From positions 1-33,410 of the forward strand of contig NZ_NUZU01000224.1 in the NCBI RefSeq assembly GCF_002567005.1: DNA of 33,410 bases, written 5' to 3'. A program made the translations under genes and the position numbers. The DNA is from Bacillus sp. AFS073361 (GTDB lineage: Bacteria; Bacillota; Bacilli; Bacillales; Cytobacillaceae). The notes under the pieces are model-generated. The model saw only the letters and a program-made list of their open reading frames with translations. It had not been told where the DNA came from and ran no database searches. Below are positions 1-7,376 of this stretch, piece after piece (the stretch's first letter is position 1; each line of letters begins with the position of its first letter).

Positions 1-41
1 AGTGTTTTGCAGTGTCCTCAACATAGAGTCTGTTTTTTTGT

Positions 42-76
42 ATGAAAAAAATAGCACGCATTTTTGCGTACTATTT
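42..76 (-). terminator. Intrinsic terminator of lysP
   Basis: A 12-bp stem (49-60 with 65-76, one G-T pair) with a 4-base loop is followed on the minus strand by a T run. It lies just past the lysP stop codon. Nothing else is recognised in bases 1-41. Confidence 0.85.
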
Positions 77-84
77 CTTTGGAA

Positions 85-1566
85 TTAAGGGTTTAAGTCA
101 CATTCCTTTAAAGGAATTACTTTCGTTTTCTTTGTTAATTTATATCCCACCCAAACAAGTAAGAATAATGGCAGGCCGATGTAGGAGACTAATACTCCGT
201 TCCAATCGATATGATCACCCATAAATGCTGAATAGTTTTGTCCTAAGACAACAAATCCACATACAAGAAAAGCAAAGATAGGGCCAAATGGGAATAGTTT
301 TGATTTATATGGTAATAAGCTTAAATCTTTACCTTGGGCAATAAATGCCTTTCGGAAACGATAATGACATACAGCAATCCCTAGCCATGCGATAAAGCCG
401 GACATGCCTGAAGCGTTTAACAACCAGACATACACTGTTCCATCACCAAAGAATGAGGCAAGGAAAGCAAGTGTTCCCACCAAAGTTGTTGCAATGAGGG
501 CATTTACTGGAACTCCTCTTTTGTTTAATTTTCCAAGGAATTTAGGAGCTTTACCTTGTCGGGCCAAATCCCAAAGCATACGAGTTGATGCATACATTCC
601 TGAATTTCCTGCCGATAAAACTGCGGTTAAGATTACTGCATTCATGATTGATGCAGCGAAAGCAATTCCTGCCTTTTGGAAAACCAAAGTAAACGGGCTT
701 ACAGTAACGTCGCCATTTGCTAAATTGTCATTTGTATAAGGAATAAGAAGCCCGATGACTAAAATCGCCAATACATAAAATAATAAAATACGCCAGAACA
801 CCTGCTTCACGGCACGTGGGATGGCTTTTTTTGGATCCTCTGTTTCACCAGCTGCTACACCTAAAAGTTCAGTTCCTTGAAAGGAAAAGCCTGCAGCCAT
901 AAAGATGCCTAGCATTGACAAAAATCCACCGTGGAATGGTGCATCACCAATCGTGAAGTTCTTGAAGCCAGGTGCTTCATTACCCATGATACCGAAAATC
1001 ATTAACGTACCAGTAACAACAAAAATAATAACTGTTACCACTTTAATTAAGGAAAACCAATACTCTGCTTCTCCAAATCCTTTAACAGAAAGGTAGTTTA
1101 AGAGAAACATAATCACTAAAAAGATACCGCTCCAGATAAATGAAGGAGTATTTGGGAACCAGAATTTCATGATCATCGTTACCGCAGCTAATTCTGCAGC
1201 AATTGTTATGGCCCAGTTATACCAATAGTTCCAGCCGAGCGCAAAACCAAGGGATGGATCAACAAATTTGGTGGCATAGGTACTAAAGCTTCCTGCAACG
1301 GGCATATAGGCACCCATTTCAGCTAACCCTTGCATCAAAAAGTAAACCATGACACCAATAACAAGGTAGGATAGGATGGCTCCGCCAGGTCCTGCACTAT
1401 GGATTGCGCCGCCGCTAGCAAGAAAAAGTCCCGTTCCAATCGTTCCGCCAAGCGAAATCATGGTGAGATGACGAGATTTTAACCCTCTTTTTAAGTCCGA
1501 TGGAGCTTTTTCTAGTGTTAAATCACTGGTATATTCAGATTCTTTTAATACTCTAGCTGTTTGCAT
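85..1566 (-). CDS. lysP: Lysine-specific permease, APC superfamily (LysP)
   Basis: This 493-residue protein imports lysine across the cytoplasmic membrane, probably by proton symport. It has the usual APC/AAT layout of about 12 membrane helices after a short cytoplasmic N-terminus. The first helix carries the GGTIGTGLFLASGG substrate-binding loop. Further stretches match remembered LysP of Escherichia coli closely: GWNYWYNWA, the SVKGFGEAEYWFSLIKV segment, FSFQGTEL, and AGNSGMYASTRML. The ATG at 1566 follows a GAGGAG ribosome binding site. The gene stands alone and ends in an intrinsic terminator. Its leader contains a complete lysine riboswitch with a terminator, which supports lysine as the substrate independently of homology. 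Expression is therefore expected to rise when lysine is scarce. Related basic amino acid permeases are the alternative, but the riboswitch makes lysine the best call. Confidence 0.93.
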   Translation of the reverse strand: MQTARVLKESEYTSDLTLEKAPSDLKRGLKSRHLTMISLGGTIGTGLFLASGGAIHSAGPGGAILSYLVIGVMVYFLMQGLAEMGAYMPVAGSFSTYATKFVDPSLGFALGWNYWYNWAITIAAELAAVTMIMKFWFPNTPSFIWSGIFLVIMFLLNYLSVKGFGEAEYWFSLIKVVTVIIFVVTGTLMIFGIMGNEAPGFKNFTIGDAPFHGGFLSMLGIFMAAGFSFQGTELLGVAAGETEDPKKAIPRAVKQVFWRILLFYVLAILVIGLLIPYTNDNLANGDVTVSPFTLVFQKAGIAFAASIMNAVILTAVLSAGNSGMYASTRMLWDLARQGKAPKFLGKLNKRGVPVNALIATTLVGTLAFLASFFGDGTVYVWLLNASGMSGFIAWLGIAVCHYRFRKAFIAQGKDLSLLPYKSKLFPFGPIFAFLVCGFVVLGQNYSAFMGDHIDWNGVLVSYIGLPLFLLVWVGYKLTKKTKVIPLKECDLNP

Positions 1567-1612
1567 AGTCTTGACTCCTCTTTTTTCTTTTTTTCGTGAA
1601 GGAGTTTGGAAT

Positions 1613-1643
1613 ACAAAAATGCCATCGAGGAATAATCGATGGC
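1613..1643 (-). terminator. Riboswitch expression-platform terminator
   Basis: On the minus strand, GCCATCGA pairs with TCGATGGC around a 7-base loop and is followed by ATTTTTG. It lies between the L-box aptamer and the lysP ribosome binding site, where premature termination in high lysine would occur. Confidence 0.88.
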
Positions 1644-1652
1644 ATTACAATA

Positions 1653-1871
1653 CCCCGCATCATACCTTCCGAAAGATAGCTCAACACGATTAGCTGGTAG
1701 AAATAATCGTGACAGTTCTGTTCCTATTTGAAGACAGACCCAGCATGCTTTTTGAAGAGTAAAAGCACACTTCGGCGATTTTTCCTTTTAAGTGGAGTCA
1801 TGAATGTCTCTCACATCTCGTCCACTTTACTAATAAAAACCGCGACCTCTACCTCATCGGTTTGATGAGGA
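1653..1871 (-). promoter_or_regulatory. Lysine riboswitch (L-box)
   Basis: Read on the minus strand, this leader shows the conserved L-box blocks in order: GAGGTAGAGGTCGCGG, CGCCGAAGTGTGC, GCATGCTGGGTCTG, GAACAGAACTGTCACG and TTGAGCTATCTTTCGG. The closing P1 helix can form between CATCA near 1863-1867 and TGATG near 1658-1662, with further pairs beyond a mismatch. In this family lysine binding stabilises P1 and favours the downstream terminator. The aptamer is about 220 bases, normal for the class. Confidence 0.96.
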
Positions 1872-1899
1872 TTTATCATATGAAATTAAATATATTAAT

Positions 1900-1929
1900 A
1901 TAATAAATGAATTTTTATAGAATTGTCAA
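1900..1929 (-). promoter_or_regulatory. Sigma-A promoter of the lysP leader
   Basis: Minus strand TTGACA (1929-1924) and TATTAT (1905-1900), 18 bases apart, place transcription start about 20 bases before the aptamer. Confidence 0.75.
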
Positions 1930-1990
1930 TATGTAAATTTCTAATCAGAAATAAACAGATAATTTGTTTTTTTTAAATTAATTTTTTTAT

Positions 1991-2019
1991 TTTACTTTAA
2001 GTGAGAGTATCGGTATTAT
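1991..2019 (+). promoter_or_regulatory. Sigma-A promoter of the first YitT-family gene
   Basis: TTTACT (1991-1996) and TATTAT (2014-2019) are 17 bases apart. The predicted start near 2026 gives a leader of about 40 bases to the ATG at 2065. With the lysP promoter and riboswitch this accounts for the 1567-2064 gap. Confidence 0.6.
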
Positions 2020-2064
2020 TTTGAATTAGAATTGATGCCTGTTCGTATTAGGAGGATTTTTACC

Positions 2065-2877
2065 ATGCAGATTGTTGGAATGATATTGGGATCTCTAATT
2101 ATTGTGGTTGCCTTTAACCTTTTCTTAATCCCACATGAAGTATTGAGCAGTGGATTAAGTGGAATTTCAATGATATTAGGGATGATCTCACCGGTGAATA
2201 CTGGAGTGGCAAATTTCCTTTTGAATTTCCCTTTGTTAATTATTGGATATAAAATGTTAGGAAAAAGATTTATCGTGAATTCGATCTTTTCGGTTATTGT
2301 TATCTCGATAGGACTGTATGTAATTCCCGTATTTGCGATCGCAGATGATAGAATTCTTTCATCTATTTTTGGTGGTGCGTTAACGGGCTTAGGTGTCGGA
2401 ATCGTTTTCCGTTGTTCCGGATCGACTGGGGGATTTGACATTATTGGCATGATCGTAGCAAGAAAAAGGGATTTTCCAATTGGTACTTTACTTTCAGGCA
2501 TGAATGCGGTAGTTATTATGATTAGTGGATTTTTGTTTGATTGGGATTCTGCACTTTATACCTTAGTATCTATTTTTGTGACAGGTAAAGTAGTCGATGC
2601 AATCTATACGGATCATGCAAAATTAACTCTAATGATTATTACAGATAAAGGCGAAGAGATGAGGAATCATTTACTAAAGAATTTGTATCGAGGCTTAACT
2701 GTTTTGGACGGTGTTGGCGGATACTCAAATAACCAGCGGAATGTATTGATAACAGTCATTTCCAGATACGAACTTAATGAAGTGAAAAACTTAATCACGG
2801 AAGTTGATTCGCGTTCCTTTGTTAATATTACAGAAACGATTGAAGTAATGGGGCTGTTTCATCGGCCAAGTCCATAA
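2065..2877 (+). CDS. YitT-family membrane protein (DUF161 + DUF2179)
   Basis: This 270-residue protein belongs to the YitT family, whose transport or signalling role is not established. The N-terminal two thirds form about five or six membrane helices with the family motifs NLFLIPHEVLSSGLSGISMI and FRCSGSTGGFDIIG. The C-terminal part (about residues 185-270) is the soluble DUF2179 domain, including GRGLTVLDG-like and GVGGYS blocks, which resembles small regulatory ligand-binding folds. I chose ATG 2065 because AGGAGG ends nine bases before it; the frame is open from a TTG at 2032, but no ribosome binding site serves that or the ATG at 2035. The gene is monocistronic, with its own promoter and terminator. 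Two further YitT paralogues lie in this window, at 9910 and 24818. Confidence 0.85.
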   Translation: MQIVGMILGSLIIVVAFNLFLIPHEVLSSGLSGISMILGMISPVNTGVANFLLNFPLLIIGYKMLGKRFIVNSIFSVIVISIGLYVIPVFAIADDRILSSIFGGALTGLGVGIVFRCSGSTGGFDIIGMIVARKRDFPIGTLLSGMNAVVIMISGFLFDWDSALYTLVSIFVTGKVVDAIYTDHAKLTLMIITDKGEEMRNHLLKNLYRGLTVLDGVGGYSNNQRNVLITVISRYELNEVKNLITEVDSRSFVNITETIEVMGLFHRPSP

Positions 2878-2880
2878 ATA

Positions 2881-2918
2881 AAGGGTTGCATCTATTAAAT
2901 GGATGTAACCCTTTTTGT
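2881..2918 (+). terminator. Intrinsic terminator between convergent genes
   Basis: A 12-bp stem (2881-2892 with 2902-2913) is followed by a T run. A-rich sequence on the other side gives weaker function for the convergent HxlR gene. Confidence 0.85.
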
Positions 2919-2919
2919 T

Positions 2920-3279
2920 TCATCGGGATTTTCCTCGTTTTTTTATCCATTTCAATAACACATGGATAACTTCTTCAAGATCCTTCCCAGCTGGAGTTAA
3001 TTCATATTCCACTTTTTTAGGTGAAGTGGCAATCACCCTTTTAATAATCAATCCTTCATTCTCTAAATCACGCAAGCGTTCGGTTAACAATCGATCAGAG
3101 ATTCCAGGAATGGAAGTAAAAATTTCATGGTATCGCTTTGGGCCTTCCATAAGTGAAAAAATAACAGAGCCCATCCAACGTTTACCAATAAATTCAATCG
3201 CATTATGAAAATTGGTACATATATGCTTAATTTCCTCTTCAGAAGTAGTCATACACTTTTGATAGTTAGATTCACTCAT
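2920..3279 (-). CDS. HxlR/DUF24-family redox-type transcriptional regulator (YodB-like)
   Basis: This 119-residue protein is a winged-helix regulator of the HxlR (DUF24, MarR-like) family. The core GKRWMGSVIFSLMEGPKRYH, then GISDRLLTERLRDLENEGLI (recognition helix) and YELTPAGKDL (wing) are all present. Cys21 lies ten residues before GKRW, the same spacing as I recall for the redox-sensing Cys6 of Bacillus subtilis YodB, so a thiol-based repressor sensing quinones, diamide or hypochlorite is likely. A second cysteine is Cys9. The ATG at 3279 follows GAGGG. It is divergent from a nitroreductase gene, the usual target of such regulators, with two palindromes between them. A minus-strand promoter (TTACGT, 18 bases, TATTAT at 3317-3312) is plausible. 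Confidence 0.88.
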   Translation of the reverse strand: MSESNYQKCMTTSEEEIKHICTNFHNAIEFIGKRWMGSVIFSLMEGPKRYHEIFTSIPGISDRLLTERLRDLENEGLIIKRVIATSPKKVEYELTPAGKDLEEVIHVLLKWIKKRGKSR

Positions 3280-3332
3280 TTAAAATCCCTCTTTTTAACT
3301 TTTCTACCTATATAATATCATAGTTTAATTTC

Positions 3333-3362
3333 TTGACGTAAGGTACTTACTAATAGTAAGAT
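3333..3362 (+). promoter_or_regulatory. Promoter of the nitroreductase gene
   Basis: TTGACG (3333-3338) and TAAGAT (3357-3362), 18 bases apart. The -10 element is covered by the upstream palindrome, so bound regulator would block it. Confidence 0.6.
3346..3360. promoter_or_regulatory. Palindromic operator, copy 1
   Basis: CTTACTAATAGTAAG is a perfect 7-1-7 inverted repeat. It overlaps the -10 region of the nitroreductase promoter. Confidence 0.8.
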
Positions 3363-3371
3363 GGTTTTGTG

Positions 3372-3386
3372 CTTACTATTAGTAAG
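3372..3386. promoter_or_regulatory. Palindromic operator, copy 2
   Basis: CTTACTATTAGTAAG is the exact reverse complement of copy 1. The two centres are 26 bp apart. It sits just past the predicted transcription start and before the ribosome binding site. Confidence 0.8.
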
Positions 3387-3412
3387 TTAAATTGATTAGG
3401 GGGAAATCTCTC

Positions 3413-4045
3413 ATGCAAACTACTTTAACGAAAAGTTTATCTGATGTTATCAAAGAACGTCGCTCCGTTAGAAAATATGATTCAACATATAAAATTTCTC
3501 AAGAAGAAATAAAAGAAATGTTAAAAGAAGCAACACAAGCACCATCCTCAAGTAATCTACAACCATGGCGTTTTATTGTGATCCAAGACCAGGAGTTAAA
3601 AAAGGAACTTAGAGCAGTGGCCAATAATCAAGAACAAGTCGAAACAGCTTCTGCTGTTATTGCTGTCTTAGGTGATAAGGAAATGTATAAAAGCGTTGAA
3701 AAAGTATACCAGAGTGCCTTTGAAGCTGGTTTTATGGATGAGGCTAATATGAATCGATTAATTGAAGGTACCAATAAAACCTATCCATTTGCTTCAGAAG
3801 AAGTCTTAAAAAATATTGCTTCATTTGATGCTGGTTTAGTGTCAATGCAATTGATGTTGATTGCAAAAGATCGAGGATATGACACCGTTCCAATGGGTGG
3901 ATTTGATAAGGAAAAATTTGTGAAAATGTTTAATGTTGAAGATCGATTATTTCCAATTGTGTTGATTTCAGTAGGGAAGGCGGCAGCACCTGCTTTTAAT
4001 ACCACTCGTTTGCCGTTGGAAGATGTTTTAATAGATTATAAATAA
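3413..4045 (+). CDS. NAD(P)H nitroreductase family protein (YodC-like)
   Basis: This 210-residue FMN-dependent oxidoreductase probably reduces quinones, nitro compounds or other electrophiles in the cytoplasm. It shows the family blocks in order: ERRSVRKY near residues 16-23 (FMN phosphate contacts), APSSSNLQPWRFIV near 48-61, a central helical part, then ASFDAGLVSMQLMLIAKDRG and VPMGGFDKEKF, and the C-terminal LISVGKAA with RLPLEDV. The whole reads like Bacillus subtilis YodC in length and order. I chose ATG 3413, nine bases after AGGGGG; the frame is open from a TTG at 3392 that lies next to the second operator and has no ribosome binding site. It is divergent from the HxlR regulator and very likely repressed by it, so expression should respond to thiol-reactive stress. 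Confidence 0.88.
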   Translation: MQTTLTKSLSDVIKERRSVRKYDSTYKISQEEIKEMLKEATQAPSSSNLQPWRFIVIQDQELKKELRAVANNQEQVETASAVIAVLGDKEMYKSVEKVYQSAFEAGFMDEANMNRLIEGTNKTYPFASEEVLKNIASFDAGLVSMQLMLIAKDRGYDTVPMGGFDKEKFVKMFNVEDRLFPIVLISVGKAAAPAFNTTRLPLEDVLIDYK

Positions 4046-4079
4046 AAGAGGAGGCGCATGAAAAATTTTCATGCGCCTC
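4046..4079 (-). terminator. Intrinsic terminator between convergent genes
   Basis: A 10-bp GC-rich stem (4051-4060 with 4070-4079). On the minus strand it is followed by TTTTATTT, so it mainly serves the YvbH-like gene; it may also slow plus-strand transcription. Confidence 0.8.
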
Positions 4080-4084
4080 ACGGT

Positions 4085-4699
4085 TTAGTTATTGATATAC
4101 TTTTCAAATACATACCCGAAATCTTTGACTATATATTGCTTTTTGCTGTCTTCTAACCATTGAAAAGCCGCTTGATTAAGCATTTTGAATTGTACAACCA
4201 AATTACTGTCTGCACTTGTCACACGACCTAGAGTAGTAGAGGCAACATCTAAGCTTTGTTTAGCGAACTGAAGGGAAATTTCATTTTCATGTGATATTTC
4301 TGAAATTTTAATTAGGGCTTTATATAAATCTTTAATTTCCTCAATATGTTTTTTATGTACATCAATGGAGAAAGGCACGGAGCCAATTTTAAATTTAATT
4401 TCGACGTCAAGGTCTACCGTTCCAGCGGTTTCGAGATATACGTCTGAGATTCGGTTGGTAGCATAACTATAACGATGGAGCATCCGTTTTTTGCTAGTTG
4501 CGCTTGTGCCATCTAAATGGATAAGAGCATTATTGGTAAAGCAATATTCATCTGATTTGGATTTAATAAGAAAATAAATTTTTTCATTGTCTTCATGCAT
4601 GACATAATCGTCTGCGTCTACCTTGTCATAATTCTCGGGTTTAATAACAGAGCCCACATCACTTAATCCTAAAATATCGGCAGCTACTTTTCCAAACAT
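4085..4699 (-). CDS. YvbH-like PH-domain protein
   Basis: This 204-residue cytoplasmic protein resembles Bacillus subtilis YvbH, which I recall as the same length. It combines a bacterial pleckstrin-homology domain (about residues 25-120, with FTNNALIHLDG and the KKRMLHRYSY block) with a C-terminal helical YvbH oligomerisation region (about 125-204). The function is unknown; related PH-domain proteins form rings and may bind partner proteins rather than lipids. The frame is open from a GTG at 4714, but GAGGGTGA sits seven bases before the ATG at 4699, which also gives the family length. The gene is monocistronic and convergent with the nitroreductase gene. Confidence 0.8.
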   Translation of the reverse strand: MFGKVAADILGLSDVGSVIKPENYDKVDADDYVMHEDNEKIYFLIKSKSDEYCFTNNALIHLDGTSATSKKRMLHRYSYATNRISDVYLETAGTVDLDVEIKFKIGSVPFSIDVHKKHIEEIKDLYKALIKISEISHENEISLQFAKQSLDVASTTLGRVTSADSNLVVQFKMLNQAAFQWLEDSKKQYIVKDFGYVFEKYINN

Positions 4700-4812
4700 G
4701 AATATCACCCTCACTTTTTTAATTCTCCATCCTTCTTACGAATGGGGGACAATAAAGTTTCATCACTACTCAAAAAACTTTATGCGTTAATATTCACATA
4801 TATAGAAAAAAA

Positions 4813-4841
4813 TTACAACTTGATACTTCCCCTATTATAAT
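4813..4841 (+). promoter_or_regulatory. Sigma-A promoter of the DMT exporter gene
   Basis: TTACAA (4813-4818), a 17-base spacer, and a perfect TATAAT (4836-4841). Confidence 0.7.
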
Positions 4842-4892
4842 GGAAAATACACTATATACATATTAATAATGTAATAGAAGGAGTTGAGGTTA

Positions 4893-5876
4893 TTGCGGCC
4901 GATTATTTTAGGGATCTTAGCGGCTTTCTTTTTTGCATTTACGTTTATCCTCAACAGATCGATGGACCAGTCGGGTGGCAGCTGGATTTGGAGTGCTTCT
5001 TTAAGGTATTTCTTTATGGTCCCTTTTTTACTTATTATTGTCATTGGAAGAAAAAATCTTAAACCCTTGCTTTGGGATTTGAAAAAAAATCCAGGTGGCT
5101 GGCTATTATGGAGTTCGGTTGGCTTTGGATTATTTTATGGTCCTATTTGTTTTTCTGCAGCATATGCCCCAGGGTGGCTCATTGCGGCCACTTGGCAGGT
5201 AACCATTATCTCAGGGTCTTTGCTTGCTCCCTTTTTTTACGAAAGGGTTATGACTAATAAAGGTCCAATCATACAAAAGGGAAAAATCCCATTTAAGGGC
5301 TTGGGTATGTCATTAATAATCCTATTAGGAATTATCTTGATGCAAATGGAACAAGCCAATCAACTTTCAATTGGTGTGATTTCCCTAGGTATTCTTCCCG
5401 TGTTAATTGCTTCATTTGCTTATCCGCTAGGAAACCGAAAAATGATGGATATATGTGGCGGACGGCTGGATGTCTTCCAACGTGTATTAGGGATGACCTT
5501 AGCTAGTCTTCCATTATGGATTATTTTATCGATTTATGGACTATTTACGATTGGTACTCCAAGCAAAGGGCAAATAATCCAATCCGGACTTGTTGCTATA
5601 ACTTCAGGAGTCATTGCCACCATTTTATTTTTTAAAGCAACTGATCTTGTTAGAGGAAATATGCAGAAACTTGCGGCTGTTGAGGCGACACAATCTGTGG
5701 AGGTATTATTCGCTGTAATTGGAGAATTATTATTACTAAACAGCGTCTTCCCGACGCTGCTATCTTGGTGGGGGATGGGATTGGTCATGGTTGGTATGAT
5801 CTTGCATAGCTTTTTTTCACATAAAAGTAACCAAAAAATGATTCAAAATGGTCAATCGATAAAAATGAATAGTTAG
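4893..5876 (+). CDS. DMT-superfamily multidrug resistance efflux transporter (EmrE-like Pfam family)
   Basis: This 327-residue protein has about ten hydrophobic helices in two related halves, typical of the drug/metabolite transporter superfamily. Blocks such as FAFTFILNRSMDQSGGSW, SVGFGLFYGPICFSAAYAPG and the second-half TSGVIATILFFKATD with LAAVEATQSVEVLFAVIGEL fit the putative multidrug efflux group of that superfamily. Substrate is unknown. There is no ATG near the start: AGAAGGAG ends nine bases before a TTG at 4893, which I take as the start; the TTG at 4884 would be too close to the ribosome binding site. The gene is single, with its own promoter and a strong terminator. A role in metabolite export rather than drug efflux is equally possible. 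Confidence 0.8.
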   Translation: MRPIILGILAAFFFAFTFILNRSMDQSGGSWIWSASLRYFFMVPFLLIIVIGRKNLKPLLWDLKKNPGGWLLWSSVGFGLFYGPICFSAAYAPGWLIAATWQVTIISGSLLAPFFYERVMTNKGPIIQKGKIPFKGLGMSLIILLGIILMQMEQANQLSIGVISLGILPVLIASFAYPLGNRKMMDICGGRLDVFQRVLGMTLASLPLWIILSIYGLFTIGTPSKGQIIQSGLVAITSGVIATILFFKATDLVRGNMQKLAAVEATQSVEVLFAVIGELLLLNSVFPTLLSWWGMGLVMVGMILHSFFSHKSNQKMIQNGQSIKMNS

Positions 5877-5884
5877 AAATGATT

Positions 5885-5920
5885 AATCCTTATCAAATAG
5901 CTTGATAAGGATTTTATTTT
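5885..5920 (+). terminator. Intrinsic terminator of the DMT gene
   Basis: A perfect 12-bp stem (5885-5896 with 5902-5913) is followed by a T-rich tract. It lies between convergent genes and lacks a T run on the minus strand. Confidence 0.88.
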
Positions 5921-5943
5921 TTATTTTGTTGTTTTTAGTGTTA

Positions 5944-6807
5944 TTACCCATTTAAATAAGGACTTAAGACATCAATGGTTTCTTGAATCTTCTTAGCATT
6001 CCGCTTATACATTGCTTTTGATTTTTCGCAATCGGTCTCAAGCGAAAAAATCTCTAAATCAGCCTGAATTTTTTTTAAGGTAGCCAGAAGTAGTGGACGT
6101 TGTGCGGGAGCTGGAACTTGAATTTTATCATCGTATAGATCTACCGTAAGTTCTCCGTATGAATCCACTTGTCCTAGGAATACATTATCAAGGGTTACGT
6201 CTAGTTTTTCTAACTCTGTATATAACCAGCCTCTGCCTTTTCCTGCACATCTTAACGATTCATCAACAATATTTCCATCCATGATAACCGTTTGTGGTTC
6301 TTTCTCATTCGGCATTTTCATTTGTAAATCTTTGGGTGTGAGTGGTTGGTTTTCTCTTTTTAATAATGCACTTAAATTTCCGCGCGGTTCTAACACTGCA
6401 AATTCTACATCAGCAAATTTAAAAATATTCTTCTGTCTTAGAAGAGCCGATAATTCATCGATGGTATATCTTTCTTTTTTCAAGTTTTCTTCTAAAATTT
6501 TTCCGTCCTTAATAACAACAGTACTTTTTCCCTCAGCAAAATCACTAAACTTTTTACTTTTTATAGCTAAGAAATTCACTAGAAAAGTTACGAATCCAAA
6601 AACAACAAGTGCCAGTGCACCATGGAACATATTACCTTCCAAACCCGTTACGACTTCTCCAGCAATACTTCCAATGGTAATACCTGCAACATATTCAAAG
6701 AATGACAGTTCAGATATTTGTTTCTTACCTAGTACTTTGGTGGTAATAAATAAGAGTACCAAGAAGACTATCGAACGGACTATTATAAAAACCCAATCTG
6801 GCATCAT
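5944..6807 (-). CDS. DUF421 (YetF-type) membrane protein, spore-associated
   Basis: This 287-residue protein has a hydrophobic N-terminal part with about three membrane helices (roughly residues 7-25, 38-55 and 60-82) containing KVLGKKQISELSFFEYVAGI and GSIAGE, typical of DUF421. A soluble YetF-type domain follows, with STVVIKDGKI, YTIDELSALLRQKNI and the late GRGWLYTELEKL block; the last about 60 residues are helical. DUF421 proteins of this type occur with DUF1657 proteins in spoVA-type operons of spore formers and have been linked to spore membrane properties and wet-heat resistance. Here two DUF1657 genes lie directly upstream on the same strand, 15 bases away. The ATG at 6807 is four bases after GAGGTG and the next codon is also ATG (6804), which has better spacing. 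Confidence 0.82.
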   Translation of the reverse strand: MMPDWVFIIVRSIVFLVLLFITTKVLGKKQISELSFFEYVAGITIGSIAGEVVTGLEGNMFHGALALVVFGFVTFLVNFLAIKSKKFSDFAEGKSTVVIKDGKILEENLKKERYTIDELSALLRQKNIFKFADVEFAVLEPRGNLSALLKRENQPLTPKDLQMKMPNEKEPQTVIMDGNIVDESLRCAGKGRGWLYTELEKLDVTLDNVFLGQVDSYGELTVDLYDDKIQVPAPAQRPLLLATLKKIQADLEIFSLETDCEKSKAMYKRNAKKIQETIDVLSPYLNG

Positions 6808-6822
6808 TTCTCACCTCAAGAT

Positions 6823-7029
6823 TTATGACCCTTTGTATTGGGGTTCATGTCGTTCAAGTTCTAATACACGATACTGGAGGTCTTTTTTTACTTCTCCAAC
6901 CGTTAACATGGCTTGATTAAATGTAGCTTGTGCTTCACTATCTAAAGAATTTAGCGCGAAGGAAGCAAGTTGTGCTTCGATTCCATTCATAGTAGCTAGA
7001 CATTGCTTAACATTTGAAGCGATAGTCAC
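6823..7029 (-). CDS. DUF1657 small protein, copy 2
   Basis: This 68-residue protein belongs to DUF1657, small helical proteins found in spore formers and often coded beside spoVA and DUF421 genes. It aligns along its length with the neighbouring gene: SNVKQCLATMNGIEAQLASF against TQVKQALAGLKSAQASFETF, and both end in EPQY. I chose the GTG at 7029 because AAAGGAAG lies eight bases upstream and the leader matches that of copy 1; the in-frame ATG at 7047 has no ribosome binding site and would put this leader inside the protein. It is the middle gene of the DUF1657-DUF1657-DUF421 operon. Molecular function is unknown. Confidence 0.8.
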   Translation of the reverse strand: MTIASNVKQCLATMNGIEAQLASFALNSLDSEAQATFNQAMLTVGEVKKDLQYRVLELERHEPQYKGS

Positions 7030-7062
7030 AAGTAAACTTCCTTTCATAAGGGATTCAATATA

Positions 7063-7092
7063 TCAAAAAGGGGTTGGCAAAAATGCCAACCT
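7063..7092 (-). terminator. Terminator within the DUF1657 operon
   Basis: Minus strand GGTTGGCA pairs with TGCCAACC (7072-7091) and is followed by CCTTTTTG. It lies between the two DUF1657 genes, so it should make the first gene more abundant than the next two. Confidence 0.75.
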
Positions 7093-7103
7093 AAAACTGC
7101 ATT

Positions 7104-7307
7104 TTATTGATTATACTGAGGCTCTTCCTTGAGAATCTCTTGAAGGCGCGGTTCTACGCTATCAAGAACAGATTGAGTCTGTTGTGCCGCTTGTTGATAA
7201 AGTTGCTTTGCATTTTGGTTATCTGTGGCTAGTGCAAAGGTTTCAAAACTTGCCTGAGCACTTTTTAGTCCTGCCAATGCTTGTTTTACTTGTGTTCCAA
7301 CTGTCAT
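7104..7307 (-). CDS. DUF1657 small protein, copy 1
   Basis: This 67-residue helical protein is the first gene of the DUF1657-DUF1657-DUF421 operon. The core reads TVGTQVKQALAGLKSAQASF and the C-terminus ILKEEPQYNQ. Members of this family occur with forespore-expressed spoVA genes. The frame opens at 7343, but AAAGAAGG lies before the ATG at 7307 and the codons further upstream fall on the candidate promoter region, so 7307 is the start. A good sigma-G promoter match lies about 40 bases upstream. Function is unknown. Confidence 0.82.
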   Translation of the reverse strand: MTVGTQVKQALAGLKSAQASFETFALATDNQNAKQLYQQAAQQTQSVLDSVEPRLQEILKEEPQYNQ

Positions 7308-7346
7308 AAGTAAACCTTCTTTCGTGAAATAATTGAAATACAAAAA

Positions 7347-7376
7347 TAGTATGCGGATAATTCCAGTGGTTATGTA
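7347..7376 (-). promoter_or_regulatory. Candidate sigma-G (forespore) promoter of the DUF1657 operon
   Basis: Minus strand TACATA (7376-7371), a 17-base spacer and CATACTA (7353-7347) match the remembered sigma-G pattern (TGCATA-like -35, CATnnTA -10) in all but one position. The start would fall near 7340. Confidence 0.55.
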
